Source: an uncultured Alphaproteobacteria bacterium (GTDB lineage: Bacteria; Pseudomonadota; Alphaproteobacteria; RF32; CAG-239). From it: 54,766 nucleotides of DNA. The first letter of the stretch is position 1, and each line of letters starts with the position of its first letter. The notes under the pieces are model-generated. The model worked only from the letters and a program-made list of their open reading frames with translations, was not told the DNA's origin and did no database searches. The position numbers and the translations under genes were made by a program. Positions 26,460-34,940 of this stretch are shown in pieces. Where the stretch lies: positions 1 to 54,766 of the forward strand of contig CALXLC010000017.1 of NCBI GenBank assembly GCA_944389095.1, read 5' to 3'.

Positions 26460-27578
26460 ATGAAATTTACTATTGAACGCGCAAAACTGCTTAAAACTCT
26501 CAGCCATGTGCAGAGTATTGTCGAAAAGAGAAATACAATTCCGGTACTTTCCAATGTCAGAATTGAAGCCATGGAAGACGGCATCAGCTTTAAGGCTACC
26601 GACATGGATACCGAAATTACGGAAATTGCCGATGCCAAAACGGCTGAAACAGGGGCAACCACGGCACCGGCGCATATGTTGTATGATATCGTCCGCAAGC
26701 TTTCCGACGGTTCTCAGGTTGAAATTACGTTTCCGGACGACAAAGGTCAGCTGACAATTGCTTCCGGACGGTCGAAGTTTTCGCTGTCAACCATCGGCGT
26801 AGAAGATTTTCCGGTTATTTCCGGCGACAAACTGCCGACCAGTTTTGTTATGCCCCGCGATGAACTGAAAGATGTTATTGACCGGACGCAATTTGCCGTT
26901 TCCACCGAAGAAACCCGTTATTATCTCAACGGAATCTATGTTCATGCCAAACAGGAAGGCTCTTCGAACGTTCTGCGTGTGGTTGCGACCGACGGACATC
27001 GTCTGGCCTGCGTCGAATCGCCGCTGCCGCAGGGAGCCGAAAATATGGCCGGCGTGATTATTCCCCGCAAGACGGTAACCGAAATCCGCAAGTTGTTGGA
27101 CGATACTTCCGTTGAAAATGTTAATATCGAAATTTCAGAAAACAAAGTTCGCTTTAATTTGGAAGATGTTACGCTGACATCAAAGCTGATTGACGGCACT
27201 TATCCTGATTATGAAAGGGTTATTCCGACCGACAATGACAAAAATCTGGAGCTGAATGTTAAAGAACTGGCGGCGGCGGTTGACCGTGTTTCGGTTGTGG
27301 CGGAAAGAACTCGCGCCATCAAAATGCTGACTCACGAAAACCGGGTGACGATTACGACTTCAAGTCCGGATTTGGGCAGCGCTTCCGAAGATTTGGAAGC
27401 AAAATATGAAAGCGAATCGCTTGAAATCGGCTATAATTTCCGTTATTTGCTGGACATTTTGGCAGAGGTTAAAGGCGACACGGTGAGAATTTCTTTTGCC
27501 GATGCGGCTTCTCCTTCGGTTATTCATGATACCAGCGATGCCAGCGCGATTTATGTTTTGATGCCGATGAGGGTCTAA
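26460..27578 (+). CDS. dnaN: DNA polymerase III sliding clamp (beta subunit)
   Basis: The 372-residue protein forms the ring that tethers the replicative polymerase to DNA. It starts MKFTIERAKLLKTL, has three repeated clamp domains, and ends in the conserved YVLMPMRV tail that forms part of the partner-binding pocket. An in-frame ATG 66 bases upstream would add 22 unconserved residues, so the ATG at 26460 is used. recF begins 11 bases after the stop and should be co-transcribed. Confidence 0.97.
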   Translation: MKFTIERAKLLKTLSHVQSIVEKRNTIPVLSNVRIEAMEDGISFKATDMDTEITEIADAKTAETGATTAPAHMLYDIVRKLSDGSQVEITFPDDKGQLTIASGRSKFSLSTIGVEDFPVISGDKLPTSFVMPRDELKDVIDRTQFAVSTEETRYYLNGIYVHAKQEGSSNVLRVVATDGHRLACVESPLPQGAENMAGVIIPRKTVTEIRKLLDDTSVENVNIEISENKVRFNLEDVTLTSKLIDGTYPDYERVIPTDNDKNLELNVKELAAAVDRVSVVAERTRAIKMLTHENRVTITTSSPDLGSASEDLEAKYESESLEIGYNFRYLLDILAEVKGDTVRISFADAASPSVIHDTSDASAIYVLMPMRV

Positions 27579-27589
27579 GAAGGATACTG

Positions 27590-28819
27590 ATGAACAATCT
27601 GGCTTATAAACCGGAATTTTTTGAGCAGTTAAAGTCAGGCGTTACGCGCCTGACTTTAACTGATTTCAGGAACTATCCGTTTTTGCGGATAAACGCGGCG
27701 GCCCGTCCGATTGTTATTACCGGAGAAAACGGTTCCGGAAAAACCAATATTCTGGAAGCCGTTTCTTTTTTGACGCCGGGGCGAGGTTTGCGCGGTGCCC
27801 GTCTGGCCGACATCAAGAGAATTGTGCCGAGACCGCTGAATGATGAATACATGCCGACGGCTATCTCTCCCGTCAACTGGGCCATCTCCGCAGAAGTCAC
27901 CAGAGGCGGCGAAATTGTGGAAATCGGCACAGCTGTCGAAAAAACGGCCCGGGAAACGGAAGATGAAGACGGATTGCGCAGTTTTGAACGGCGAATCGTT
28001 AAAATTGACGGCAACAAAATAAGTTCGCAATCGGAATTAGGAAAATATATTTCCGCTGTCTGGCTGACTCCGCAAATGGACCGCTTGTTTCGGGGCGGCA
28101 GTCAACCGCGGCGCAGTTTTTTGGATCGGCTGGTTTATGCTTTTGACGTTGAGCATGCCAAGCGGACCGCTAATTTTGAACATATTTACAAAGAATGGTA
28201 TCGTTTGCTGAAAGACGGACGCACGGATGACCACTGGCTGTCTACTCTGGAGGAAAATATGGCGGCGCTCGGCGTGGCTATTGCCGCCGCACGGCGTGAA
28301 CAAACGGCCCGGCTGAACACTTTTATTGCCAATGAACCCGATGATGTCTTCCCGGGGGTTGTGATGGAACTGGACGGCTGCGTTGAAAAATGGCTGGACA
28401 GCATGCCGGCGGTGGAAGCCGAAGACCGTTATGCCGCCCTGCTGAAAAAACAGCGCAGGAATATTCTTTATAACGACAGCATTGACGGGGTAAACCGTAC
28501 GGACTTTAAGGTTTATTACCGTAAAAAAAACATGCCGGCGGAATTATGCTCCACCGGTGAGCAGAAGTCGCTGCTTGTCAGCATTATTCTGGCCCAAAGC
28601 CGGTGCCAGACGCTGCATAAAGGGTTTGCGCCGGTGTTGCTGCTTGATGAAGTGACTGCGTATCTGGACGACGTAAAGAGAGAAGCTTTGTTGGAAAAAA
28701 TTCGTGATTTGGGCGTTCAGGCCTGGATTACCGCTACCAATCCGGAATTATTCGACAGCCTGCACGGCAACGCGTTGTTTTTTGAGGTAAAAAACAATAC
28801 GATAAACCGGGTTTCGTAA
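27590..28819 (+). CDS. recF: DNA replication and repair protein RecF
   Basis: RecF is an SMC-like ATPase that helps load RecA at gaps through the RecFOR pathway. The 409-residue product has Walker A GENGSGKTNILEA at about residues 44-56, the signature region STGEQKSLLVS at about 322-332 and Walker B PVLLLDEVTAYLD at about 345-357. AAGGAT precedes the ATG. It ends the dnaA-dnaN-recF run and converges with the next gene with a 7-base gap. Confidence 0.95.
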   Translation: MNNLAYKPEFFEQLKSGVTRLTLTDFRNYPFLRINAAARPIVITGENGSGKTNILEAVSFLTPGRGLRGARLADIKRIVPRPLNDEYMPTAISPVNWAISAEVTRGGEIVEIGTAVEKTARETEDEDGLRSFERRIVKIDGNKISSQSELGKYISAVWLTPQMDRLFRGGSQPRRSFLDRLVYAFDVEHAKRTANFEHIYKEWYRLLKDGRTDDHWLSTLEENMAALGVAIAAARREQTARLNTFIANEPDDVFPGVVMELDGCVEKWLDSMPAVEAEDRYAALLKKQRRNILYNDSIDGVNRTDFKVYYRKKNMPAELCSTGEQKSLLVSIILAQSRCQTLHKGFAPVLLLDEVTAYLDDVKREALLEKIRDLGVQAWITATNPELFDSLHGNALFFEVKNNTINRVS

Positions 28820-28826
28820 AAAAAGC

Positions 28827-29921
28827 TTAGTGTTGTTTGCCCGAAATTGCTTTGATTTTCATAATTTTTATGTCATCGCTATTCAGCGGACGATTTAACT
28901 TTTCTGCTTGTTTGGCGGCGGCTTTTTGGTTTTGTTCGTTGGAAAATTCATCTTTGATTAATTGCTCCGCAGCATCTTTTTGCCGTTCTTTTTCCTTTAA
29001 GGAATCGTCGTTCTGCTCGCGATAAACGTTTCCATCTTCTTTTTGGCGGACAGATTTATTTTGATTTTCTTCCGGATAAACCTTCTTGTTTTGTTCTTCT
29101 TCCGTCAGTCCGCGCAGTTCGTTGATTTTTTGATTATCCTGGCGGCTGCGGTTTTCGTCTTTAACCCAGGTGCGGGTGAACTCTTCTTTATCCGTCGCCA
29201 TATTATGTTCTGCTATAACGGAATTCCAATAATCTCCTCCTTCTATAACTCCTGCGGCGCGCATTTTGTTTTGAAGCAGGGACAATGTATCTACCGTCTG
29301 TTCCCGACGGGGCATCCGGCGCCGCGGACGATTTTGCTCCGCCGTCTTTTTCAGCCTGGCATCTTTACTTAAAAAATTCTCTATTTGTTTGAAAAAATTT
29401 ATTTTTTCATCTGTTTGCAATGTGTTTGGATTCCGGCGGCGAAGATTTTCCTGAATACCGACAGCCATCAAACGCAGACCGTCAATATCTTCCGATGAAT
29501 AGCGGCTGATATTGGCCAGCAGTTCACTTTCGGGCAGGCGGCTGGGTTTTAAACGACCGCCGGCATCACGTCCGTTGCGAATTTCAAAATAAACGGCTAT
29601 CCGGCGAAAACTTTGTTGTTCCAGAAGGTTTATCCAGTACTCCAGTTCTTCTTCATCTTCTATATTTAATCCCAAAGAGACCAGAATCAACAATAATTTG
29701 GCTATGCTTTGATTGCTCAGACTGTCTAACCGCTCCTGAAATTTTTGTAAAAATGAAACGGCGTGATGATAAATTGTTTCATTAAATGCTTTTTGACCGC
29801 AGACATACTTTTCTCCGGCATTCTTTCCGGCGGCTTCTGCTTCCTGCTCGGCTTTTTTTTGCATGGCTTCGGCCAAAGCCAATGCTTCATCTTCATTATA
29901 TTCGAAGATATCGTCCTCCAC
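28827..29921 (-). CDS. Unknown acidic, Gln/Glu-rich protein coupled to an ABC exporter
   Basis: The 364-residue product has no signal peptide or membrane segment. The first 35 residues are acidic, the middle (about 60-190) is helical, and the last third is low-complexity and rich in Gln, Asn, Lys and Glu (EEEQNKKVYPEENQNK). I do not recognise it. It begins with a GTG that overlaps the exporter's TAG stop by one base, with GGAGG about 9 bases upstream, so translational coupling is likely. A link to exporter function is inference from that coupling. Confidence 0.75.
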   Translation of the reverse strand: MEDDIFEYNEDEALALAEAMQKKAEQEAEAAGKNAGEKYVCGQKAFNETIYHHAVSFLQKFQERLDSLSNQSIAKLLLILVSLGLNIEDEEELEYWINLLEQQSFRRIAVYFEIRNGRDAGGRLKPSRLPESELLANISRYSSEDIDGLRLMAVGIQENLRRRNPNTLQTDEKINFFKQIENFLSKDARLKKTAEQNRPRRRMPRREQTVDTLSLLQNKMRAAGVIEGGDYWNSVIAEHNMATDKEEFTRTWVKDENRSRQDNQKINELRGLTEEEQNKKVYPEENQNKSVRQKEDGNVYREQNDDSLKEKERQKDAAEQLIKDEFSNEQNQKAAAKQAEKLNRPLNSDDIKIMKIKAISGKQH

Positions 29922-31663
29922 TAAACGAAACCTCCGGCCTGCATTTTGTAAAGTCTGGCATAGACGCCTTTTTTGCGCAGCAGACTTTCGTGTGTCCCTT
30001 CCTCCACGATTTTGCCGTTTTTGAAAACCAGAATCCGGTCCATTTCGCGAAGTGTGGACAGACGGTGGGCTATCGCAATAACGGTTTTATTCTTCATCAG
30101 ACGGCTGAGCGATTTTTGAATATGTTTTTCGCTTTCACTGTCCAGCGCCGACGTTGCCTCATCAAAAATCAGAAGCGGCGCATTTTTGAGAATGGCCCGG
30201 GCAATGGCTATCCGCTGACGTTCTCCGCCGGACAAAATGACTCCGCGATCGCCGACACGGGTCTTGTATCCGTCGGGAAATTTACGGATAAATTCATCGG
30301 CGGACGCTTTTTTGGCGGCGGTAATGACTTCCTGCTCGCCGGCATTGGTTTTACCGTAACGGATATTGTCAAACAGTGTCCGGTTAAACAAGCAGACGTC
30401 CTGCGGAATTGTGGCAATATTTTTATGCAGCGAATCCTGTTTCAGGTCACGAATATCAATGCCGTTGATTTTTACGGCACCGCCGGTAACGTCAAAATAC
30501 CGGGCCAGTAATTTAATAAAAGTTGATTTTCCGGCACCGGAGGCTCCGACCAGACCGACCTTTTCTCCAGGCCTGATTTCCACATTTAACCCATTGAAGA
30601 TTTTGCGGTCATCTTTATAAGAAAAGCTGACATTTTCAAAACTGACGGAAACTTTTTTGGCTTTTAATTCACCCGCGTCCGGACGATCAACAATTTCCGG
30701 TTCTACCGAAAGCGTACTCAAGGCAGAATCAAGCTGTCCGAAAATTCTGGTTACATTGCTATACTGCCAGGTTGTGGCAAAAACCGTGTGCGCAATATCC
30801 ATAAACAACGTATTGGCATAAATAAAACCGACCGTGTCAATCTCTCCGGCCTTCAGCATGAAAATGGAAATAAACACAAACATCATTATCGAAAACACGC
30901 TGATAAACTGCAGACTGAGATGTATCCATACGCGCAGACGAGCCTCCCGGCTTTCGGCTTTGCGCAGAATCCGCAGATATTTGAGCAGGTTGAGTCTTTC
31001 AAACCTAAAGTTGGCAAAACTTTTGATTTCACTGTAGTTGGCCAGACTGTCCACCACCATTCCGGAAGCCTGGCTTTCGGAACGGCTGCGTTCTTTGGAA
31101 AGCGCGGCACGTTTTTTACCCAGGTAAAGGCTCAACACAATGATAATTACCAGCCATACGCTTAAAACAACAAAAAACCAACCGCTGACGAAGCTTAAAA
31201 CGATAATTGTTATTAAAATCCTCAAAGCGGTGTGGGTTATGTCAAAACACCCAAAGAAAAAATCTCCGACACCGCGGCTCAACAAGTTGACTTTGTTGGC
31301 AATGTTGCCTGACATCTCGTCGTTAAAATACGCAATGGAGTGGCGATTGACGTAATCAAAGGCATCGCGAATCACCAGCGTGTTGCACTGCGGCGCAAAA
31401 ACAGAGTGCAGCAGCATCGGAATATTATTGAAAACAACATTGCCCATTCCCAAAATCAAGGCCAGAAAAGCAAAATGAAAAACCTGTGTCCAGATTTCGG
31501 GATTGTTGAACTGCGAGGAAACCAGATTATAGATTTCCGCAAGGTAGTACGGGTAAAAACGATTGCAAACGATTGCCGCCACAATGGAAAAAAAACCGCC
31601 TAAAAAAAAGTATTTGAAAATTTTCACATAATACCAAAGATATTTCAGGGGTGTTTTTTCCAT
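29921..31663 (-). CDS. ABC transporter, fused permease/ATPase (MsbA-like)
   Basis: This 580-residue exporter half-transporter has about six transmembrane segments in the first 320 residues followed by a nucleotide-binding domain with Walker A GASGAGKST (about residue 375), the signature LSGGERQRIAIARA (about 480), Walker B LLIFDEATSALDSE and the switch histidine in AIAHRLS. Half-transporters of this type export lipids, drugs or peptides, and the substrate here is unknown. The promoter region is shared with the divergent PTS operon. The unknown gene at 28827-29921 follows with a one-base overlap. Confidence 0.92.
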   Translation of the reverse strand: MEKTPLKYLWYYVKIFKYFFLGGFFSIVAAIVCNRFYPYYLAEIYNLVSSQFNNPEIWTQVFHFAFLALILGMGNVVFNNIPMLLHSVFAPQCNTLVIRDAFDYVNRHSIAYFNDEMSGNIANKVNLLSRGVGDFFFGCFDITHTALRILITIIVLSFVSGWFFVVLSVWLVIIIVLSLYLGKKRAALSKERSRSESQASGMVVDSLANYSEIKSFANFRFERLNLLKYLRILRKAESREARLRVWIHLSLQFISVFSIMMFVFISIFMLKAGEIDTVGFIYANTLFMDIAHTVFATTWQYSNVTRIFGQLDSALSTLSVEPEIVDRPDAGELKAKKVSVSFENVSFSYKDDRKIFNGLNVEIRPGEKVGLVGASGAGKSTFIKLLARYFDVTGGAVKINGIDIRDLKQDSLHKNIATIPQDVCLFNRTLFDNIRYGKTNAGEQEVITAAKKASADEFIRKFPDGYKTRVGDRGVILSGGERQRIAIARAILKNAPLLIFDEATSALDSESEKHIQKSLSRLMKNKTVIAIAHRLSTLREMDRILVFKNGKIVEEGTHESLLRKKGVYARLYKMQAGGFV

Positions 31664-31689
31664 TTTATTGCCTTCTTATTAACTCAAAA

Positions 31690-31718
31690 TTGACAGTTTG
31701 CTGTTATTGTAATAGTAT
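31690..31718 (+). promoter_or_regulatory. Predicted promoter of the PTS/methylase operon
   Basis: TTGACA (31690-31695) and TAGTAT (31713-31718) are separated by 17 bases, about 47 bases before the first start codon. It lies in the gap shared with the divergent ABC exporter. Confidence 0.65.
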
Positions 31719-31764
31719 AACTTTAATATTTTATAAACCCGCTTTATGAACCTGAGGCGCTGAC

Positions 31765-32184
31765 ATGGAAACACAATATTACACTCTTATCGAGAAACAG
31801 GATTTTTATGAAATAATCGAAAACAAGTACGGCGAACTGGCCATTTTTATTGACGCCCGCGACGGGGCGCCCGAAAATCCGGTGCTGCAGTTTGACGGCA
31901 AAAAAACGGCTTTGTTGAAACGGGACGCTCATCTGGCCGTGCGGCTTGACGATATTCATGAAGAGACCGTTGCACCGCTGGCGGAAGCCGAGTTTGTCAT
32001 GATTGTGGAGCTTAAAGGCAAAATGGTGGAACGCGTTTACGGCGTGCCGGTTGACAATGTCGAGGAAATTGTTTTTGAAGGACATCAGACCCGCGCGGAC
32101 GAGTTGGTAAAAGCCAAAAGCAAAGATGAACTGCTCAAAAGTTTCGGTGCCGTTAAGGTCTGGAGCAGCGGTTCGGCAAAATAA
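31765..32184 (+). CDS. Unknown protein at the head of a PTS operon
   Basis: The 139-residue soluble product, starting METQYYTLIEKQDFY, has no P-loop and no other motif I know. It takes the position where alphaproteobacteria usually have hprK and rapZ, upstream of EIIA and HPr, but it is not HPr kinase: it lacks the Walker A and HprK signature. The EIIA gene begins 19 bases after its stop, so one transcript is likely. A role in PTS signalling is inferred from position only. Confidence 0.75.
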   Translation: METQYYTLIEKQDFYEIIENKYGELAIFIDARDGAPENPVLQFDGKKTALLKRDAHLAVRLDDIHEETVAPLAEAEFVMIVELKGKMVERVYGVPVDNVEEIVFEGHQTRADELVKAKSKDELLKSFGAVKVWSSGSAK

Positions 32185-32203
32185 CTTTTTAAGGTGAAAA
32201 GCA

Positions 32204-32602
32204 ATGATAGGTTTGGTGTTGGTTACCCACGGTAATCTGGCAAATGAGTTTATTTCGGCCATGCAACATGTGGTCGGCAAACAAGAACAAGTTGACGGTG
32301 TTTGCATCGGTCCGGAAGACGATATGGAAATGCGCCGCACGGAAATCCTGAATAAAGTTGAAAAGGTCAACAGCGGCGAAGGGGTTGTCGTTTTGACCGA
32401 CATGTTCGGCGGCACACCGTCCAATTTGGCAATTTCAATCATGGACCGCGCCAAAGTAGAAATTATCGCCGGCGTGAATCTGCCGATGCTGATAAAAATT
32501 GCCAGCCTGCGCAAAGAAAAAGATCTGAAAGCGACGGTTGAAGGGGCTCAGGAAGCCGGAAAAAAATATATTAACGTTGCCTCACAGTTATTGGGAATGT
32601 AA
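32204..32602 (+). CDS. PTS system EIIA component, mannose family
   Basis: The 132-residue cytoplasmic protein carries the phosphorylatable histidine at position 9 in LVTHGNLA, and the conserved DMFGGTPSN segment at about residues 66-74. Such stand-alone EIIA proteins in alphaproteobacteria receive phosphate from HPr and act in regulation rather than sugar uptake; no EIIB or EIIC gene is here. The HPr gene begins 3 bases after the stop. Confidence 0.93.
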   Translation: MIGLVLVTHGNLANEFISAMQHVVGKQEQVDGVCIGPEDDMEMRRTEILNKVEKVNSGEGVVVLTDMFGGTPSNLAISIMDRAKVEIIAGVNLPMLIKIASLRKEKDLKATVEGAQEAGKKYINVASQLLGM

Positions 32603-32605
32603 AAA

Positions 32606-32884
32606 ATGGCGAACGAAATCTTAGAAAAAGATTTGGAAATCAAAAACAAGAAGGGACTTCATGCCAGAGCGGCCGCAGCTTTTGTAAAAACCGTCGAGCC
32701 GTTTGACGCTACCGTGGAAGTGGAAAGAATCGGACAATGCGTCAGCGGTTGTTCTATTATGGGGTTGATGATGCTGGCAGCGTCCAAAGGAACGACTATT
32801 CATGTCAAAACATCCGGCAAGCAGGCCAAGGAAGTGATGTCTGCTCTGGAAAAACTGCTGGATAACAAATTCGGCGAAGAATAA
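32606..32884 (+). CDS. ptsH: Phosphocarrier protein HPr
   Basis: The 92-residue HPr has the active histidine in KKGLHARAAAAF (His19) and the regulatory-serine region SGCSIMGLMML, the site that HPr kinase phosphorylates in species that have it. It passes phosphate from enzyme I to EIIA. Enzyme I (ptsP or ptsI) is not in this window. A DNA methyltransferase gene starts only 5 bases downstream. Confidence 0.95.
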   Translation: MANEILEKDLEIKNKKGLHARAAAAFVKTVEPFDATVEVERIGQCVSGCSIMGLMMLAASKGTTIHVKTSGKQAKEVMSALEKLLDNKFGEE

Positions 32885-32889
32885 CCGCC

Positions 32890-33810
32890 ATGAAAAAGAA
32901 GGCGCCCCGCAATAAAACTATTGAGCTGTCTGCCGTTGAGACGGCTTTTTATGCGGCGCAGACATTGAAGCTTTCTCAAAAAAATTCCGATGCCGTCGTG
33001 ATTAACCGGGTCATTTGGCAGGATTGCCTCAAGGCAATGAACTATATGCCGGATGCCTGTGTCGATTTGATGATTACAGATCCGCCGTATAATCTGACTA
33101 AAAACTTCGGCAAAACAACTTTTCGTGAAAGAGATTTTGATACATATAAAAAATGGTTGGATTCCTGGCTGCAAAAGACGGTGCGCCTCCTGAAGCCCGA
33201 TGCTTCGATTTATATCTGTGCCGATTGGAAAACCTCTATCGCCATTCCCGAAATTGCCGGCAAATATTTTATTCTGCAAAACCGAATTTCCTGGGAAAGA
33301 GAAAAGGGCCGCGGCGCCACCAATAACTGGAAAAACTGTCTGGAAGACATCTGGTTTTTTACCAAAAGCAAAGATTATAAATTTAATCTTGATGCCGTTA
33401 AAATCCAGCGGCCGGTTTTGGCGCCTTATCGTGACGACAAAGGCAATCCCAAAGACTGGCAGGAAAAAAACGGCACAAAATTCCGGCTGACTCATCCCTC
33501 AAATTTCTGGACGGATATCTCTATTCCGTTCTGGTCCATGCCGGAGAATACGCCTCACCCGACGCAAAAACCCGAAAAGCTTGCCGCCAAACTTATTCTG
33601 GCATCAAGTGATGAGGGCGATGTGGTTTTTGACCCCTTTCTCGGTTCGGGAACCACCGCCGTCGCCGCAAAAAAACTCGGCCGGCGCTTTATCGGTATTG
33701 AGCGAGAGAAAGAATATGCCGCGCTGGCTATGAAGCGGCTGGCTCTTGCTGATGAAAACAAAGAAATTCAGGGCTTTGAAAACGGCATTTTCAAAGCGCG
33801 CAACAGTTAA
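32890..33810 (+). CDS. Site-specific adenine-N6 DNA methyltransferase (beta class)
   Basis: The 306-residue enzyme has the catalytic DPPYNL motif (motif IV, about residues 64-69) before the AdoMet-binding motif I, DPFLGSGTTAVAA (about 254-266), the order of beta-class enzymes. HPTQKP precedes motif I. The family includes CcrM and YhdJ. It lacks the roughly 80-residue C-terminal RAMA-type domain of CcrM, and the DPPYNLTKNFG segment looks closer to YhdJ-type enzymes, so I do not assign a recognition site. No restriction gene is adjacent. It sits 5 bases after ptsH in an operon with PTS genes, which is unusual. Confidence 0.9.
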   Translation: MKKKAPRNKTIELSAVETAFYAAQTLKLSQKNSDAVVINRVIWQDCLKAMNYMPDACVDLMITDPPYNLTKNFGKTTFRERDFDTYKKWLDSWLQKTVRLLKPDASIYICADWKTSIAIPEIAGKYFILQNRISWEREKGRGATNNWKNCLEDIWFFTKSKDYKFNLDAVKIQRPVLAPYRDDKGNPKDWQEKNGTKFRLTHPSNFWTDISIPFWSMPENTPHPTQKPEKLAAKLILASSDEGDVVFDPFLGSGTTAVAAKKLGRRFIGIEREKEYAALAMKRLALADENKEIQGFENGIFKARNS

Positions 33811-33921
33811 TTTTTCATCTTAATAACTTTGGTTAGGTTCTATTGTTTTTGAATCCGCCTTTATTAGATTTAAGGTGCGGCACAATGTTGGTGCCCTGTC
33901 TTTTAATTTAGGAGAAAATAT

Positions 33922-34014
33922 ATGGTTAAGTCCAAGAAGGAACGTGAAAACGTCAAGTCTTCCGCCGCTTCATCGGAGGAAAGATCCGAACAATCTTCGC
34001 GTAACTCAAAATAG
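33922..34014 (+). CDS. Small Ser/Glu/Lys-rich protein A (30 aa)
   Basis: An ATG at 33922 with GGAG 7 bases upstream opens a 30-codon frame that starts MVKSKKERENVK and contains KSSAASSEERSEQSS. The composition is low-complexity and charged, with no hydrophobic segment. It resembles the next small gene in its KxSAAxSEE segment. A strong terminator follows the pair. The ribosome site and the resemblance support expression, but no family is known to me. Confidence 0.55.
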   Translation: MVKSKKERENVKSSAASSEERSEQSSRNSK

Positions 34015-34041
34015 TAATATCTATCAAAGGAGTAAAAAATC

Positions 34042-34212
34042 ATGAGTTGTAACGATATGAGAGACAAAGGCAGCAAAATGTCTGCCGCTGCTTCGGAAGA
34101 AAAGAAAACGATGAGTTCTGCCGAATCCAACAAAGATAATTCAACGAAATCTTCCGAAAGTGCCTCTACTCAGAAAAACAGCGGCGGCTGCGGCTGCTCC
34201 CGCAACTACTAA
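34042..34212 (+). CDS. Small Ser-rich protein B with Cys tail (56 aa)
   Basis: An ATG at 34042, with AAAGGAG 9 bases upstream, opens a 56-codon frame starting MSCNDMRDKGSK and ending GGCGCSRNY. It is rich in Ser, Lys and Glu, lacks hydrophobic segments, and shares the MSAAASEEKK-type stretch with small protein A. The Cys-Gly-Cys tail could bind metal or form disulfides. A strong terminator begins 17 bases after the stop, which supports a real transcription unit of two small genes. Confidence 0.6.
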   Translation: MSCNDMRDKGSKMSAAASEEKKTMSSAESNKDNSTKSSESASTQKNSGGCGCSRNY

Positions 34213-34228
34213 CTTCCGGACACTTATG

Positions 34229-34262
34229 AACACCCTTCGTCAACACGAAGGGTGTTTTGTGT
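34229..34262 (+). terminator. Terminator after the small-protein pair
   Basis: A 12-bp stem (AACACCCTTCGT with its complement) around a CAAC loop ends in a T-rich tract. Confidence 0.88.
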
Positions 34263-34325
34263 TTACTATTTGAATTATTTGATTATATTAAAAAAAGCTT
34301 GAATAATCTCGGTAAGGATAAAAAT

Positions 34326-34937
34326 ATGAAAAAATGGCTGATTGCCGCCGTTCTGTGTTTATGGAGCCAGAGCGCCCACGCTCAAAGCGCCGAAAACCTG
34401 CGCAAAATTGAAACTTATCTGAACAACATCAGAAGTCTTGAGGCTACTTTTGTGCAGATGTCCAGCAACGGAGGAACCGCAGAAGGCCGGCTGTTTATCG
34501 AAAAGCCCAACAAAATCCGCATGGAATATGCCAGCCCGACCAATGTGTTGATTGTCGGTGACGGCAATTACATCGTTTATAACGATACCGACCTTGATCA
34601 GGTAACTCATATTGATTATGACGATATTCCGGCAACCTTAATTTTGGCTGACGATATAAAAATTGACGGGAAGAAAATAAAAGTTACCGATTTTTATCAG
34701 GATTCCGGCTCAACGACCATTACGCTTGAATATACCGAAAAAGGAGATTTAGGGCCGATTACGCTGGTGTTTTCAAACAACCCGATGGAACTTAAACAAT
34801 GGAAAATCGTCGATCCGCAAAGCGTGGAAGTAACCGTTTCGCTCTATGATACGCAAAAGGACAAAGATTTGGACGAGCGGTTATTCAAATTTAAAGATTC
34901 CAAAGCCGGACCGTTGAACTATAAAAAGAGAAGATAA
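34326..34937 (+). CDS. lolA: Outer-membrane lipoprotein carrier protein LolA
   Basis: LolA carries lipoproteins across the periplasm from LolCDE to the outer membrane. The 203-residue precursor has a signal peptide (about residues 1-19, ending AHA) and the LolA fold with NIRSLEATFVQ, GRLFIEKPNKIRMEY and a late LYDTQKDKDLDERLFKF segment. The ATG at 34326 with AAGGA upstream is used; upstream in-frame ATG would bury the signal peptide. xthA begins 3 bases after the stop, a pairing I know from alphaproteobacteria. Confidence 0.93.
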   Translation: MKKWLIAAVLCLWSQSAHAQSAENLRKIETYLNNIRSLEATFVQMSSNGGTAEGRLFIEKPNKIRMEYASPTNVLIVGDGNYIVYNDTDLDQVTHIDYDDIPATLILADDIKIDGKKIKVTDFYQDSGSTTITLEYTEKGDLGPITLVFSNNPMELKQWKIVDPQSVEVTVSLYDTQKDKDLDERLFKFKDSKAGPLNYKKRR

Positions 34938-34940
34938 AAA

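Noticed and set aside
31765-32184. HPr kinase/phosphorylase upstream of the PTS genes
   Set aside because: The position fits but there is no P-loop or HprK signature.
32890-33810. Assigning the methyltransferase as CcrM
   Set aside because: It lacks the C-terminal domain of CcrM and the catalytic segment resembles YhdJ-type enzymes more; the target site cannot be inferred.
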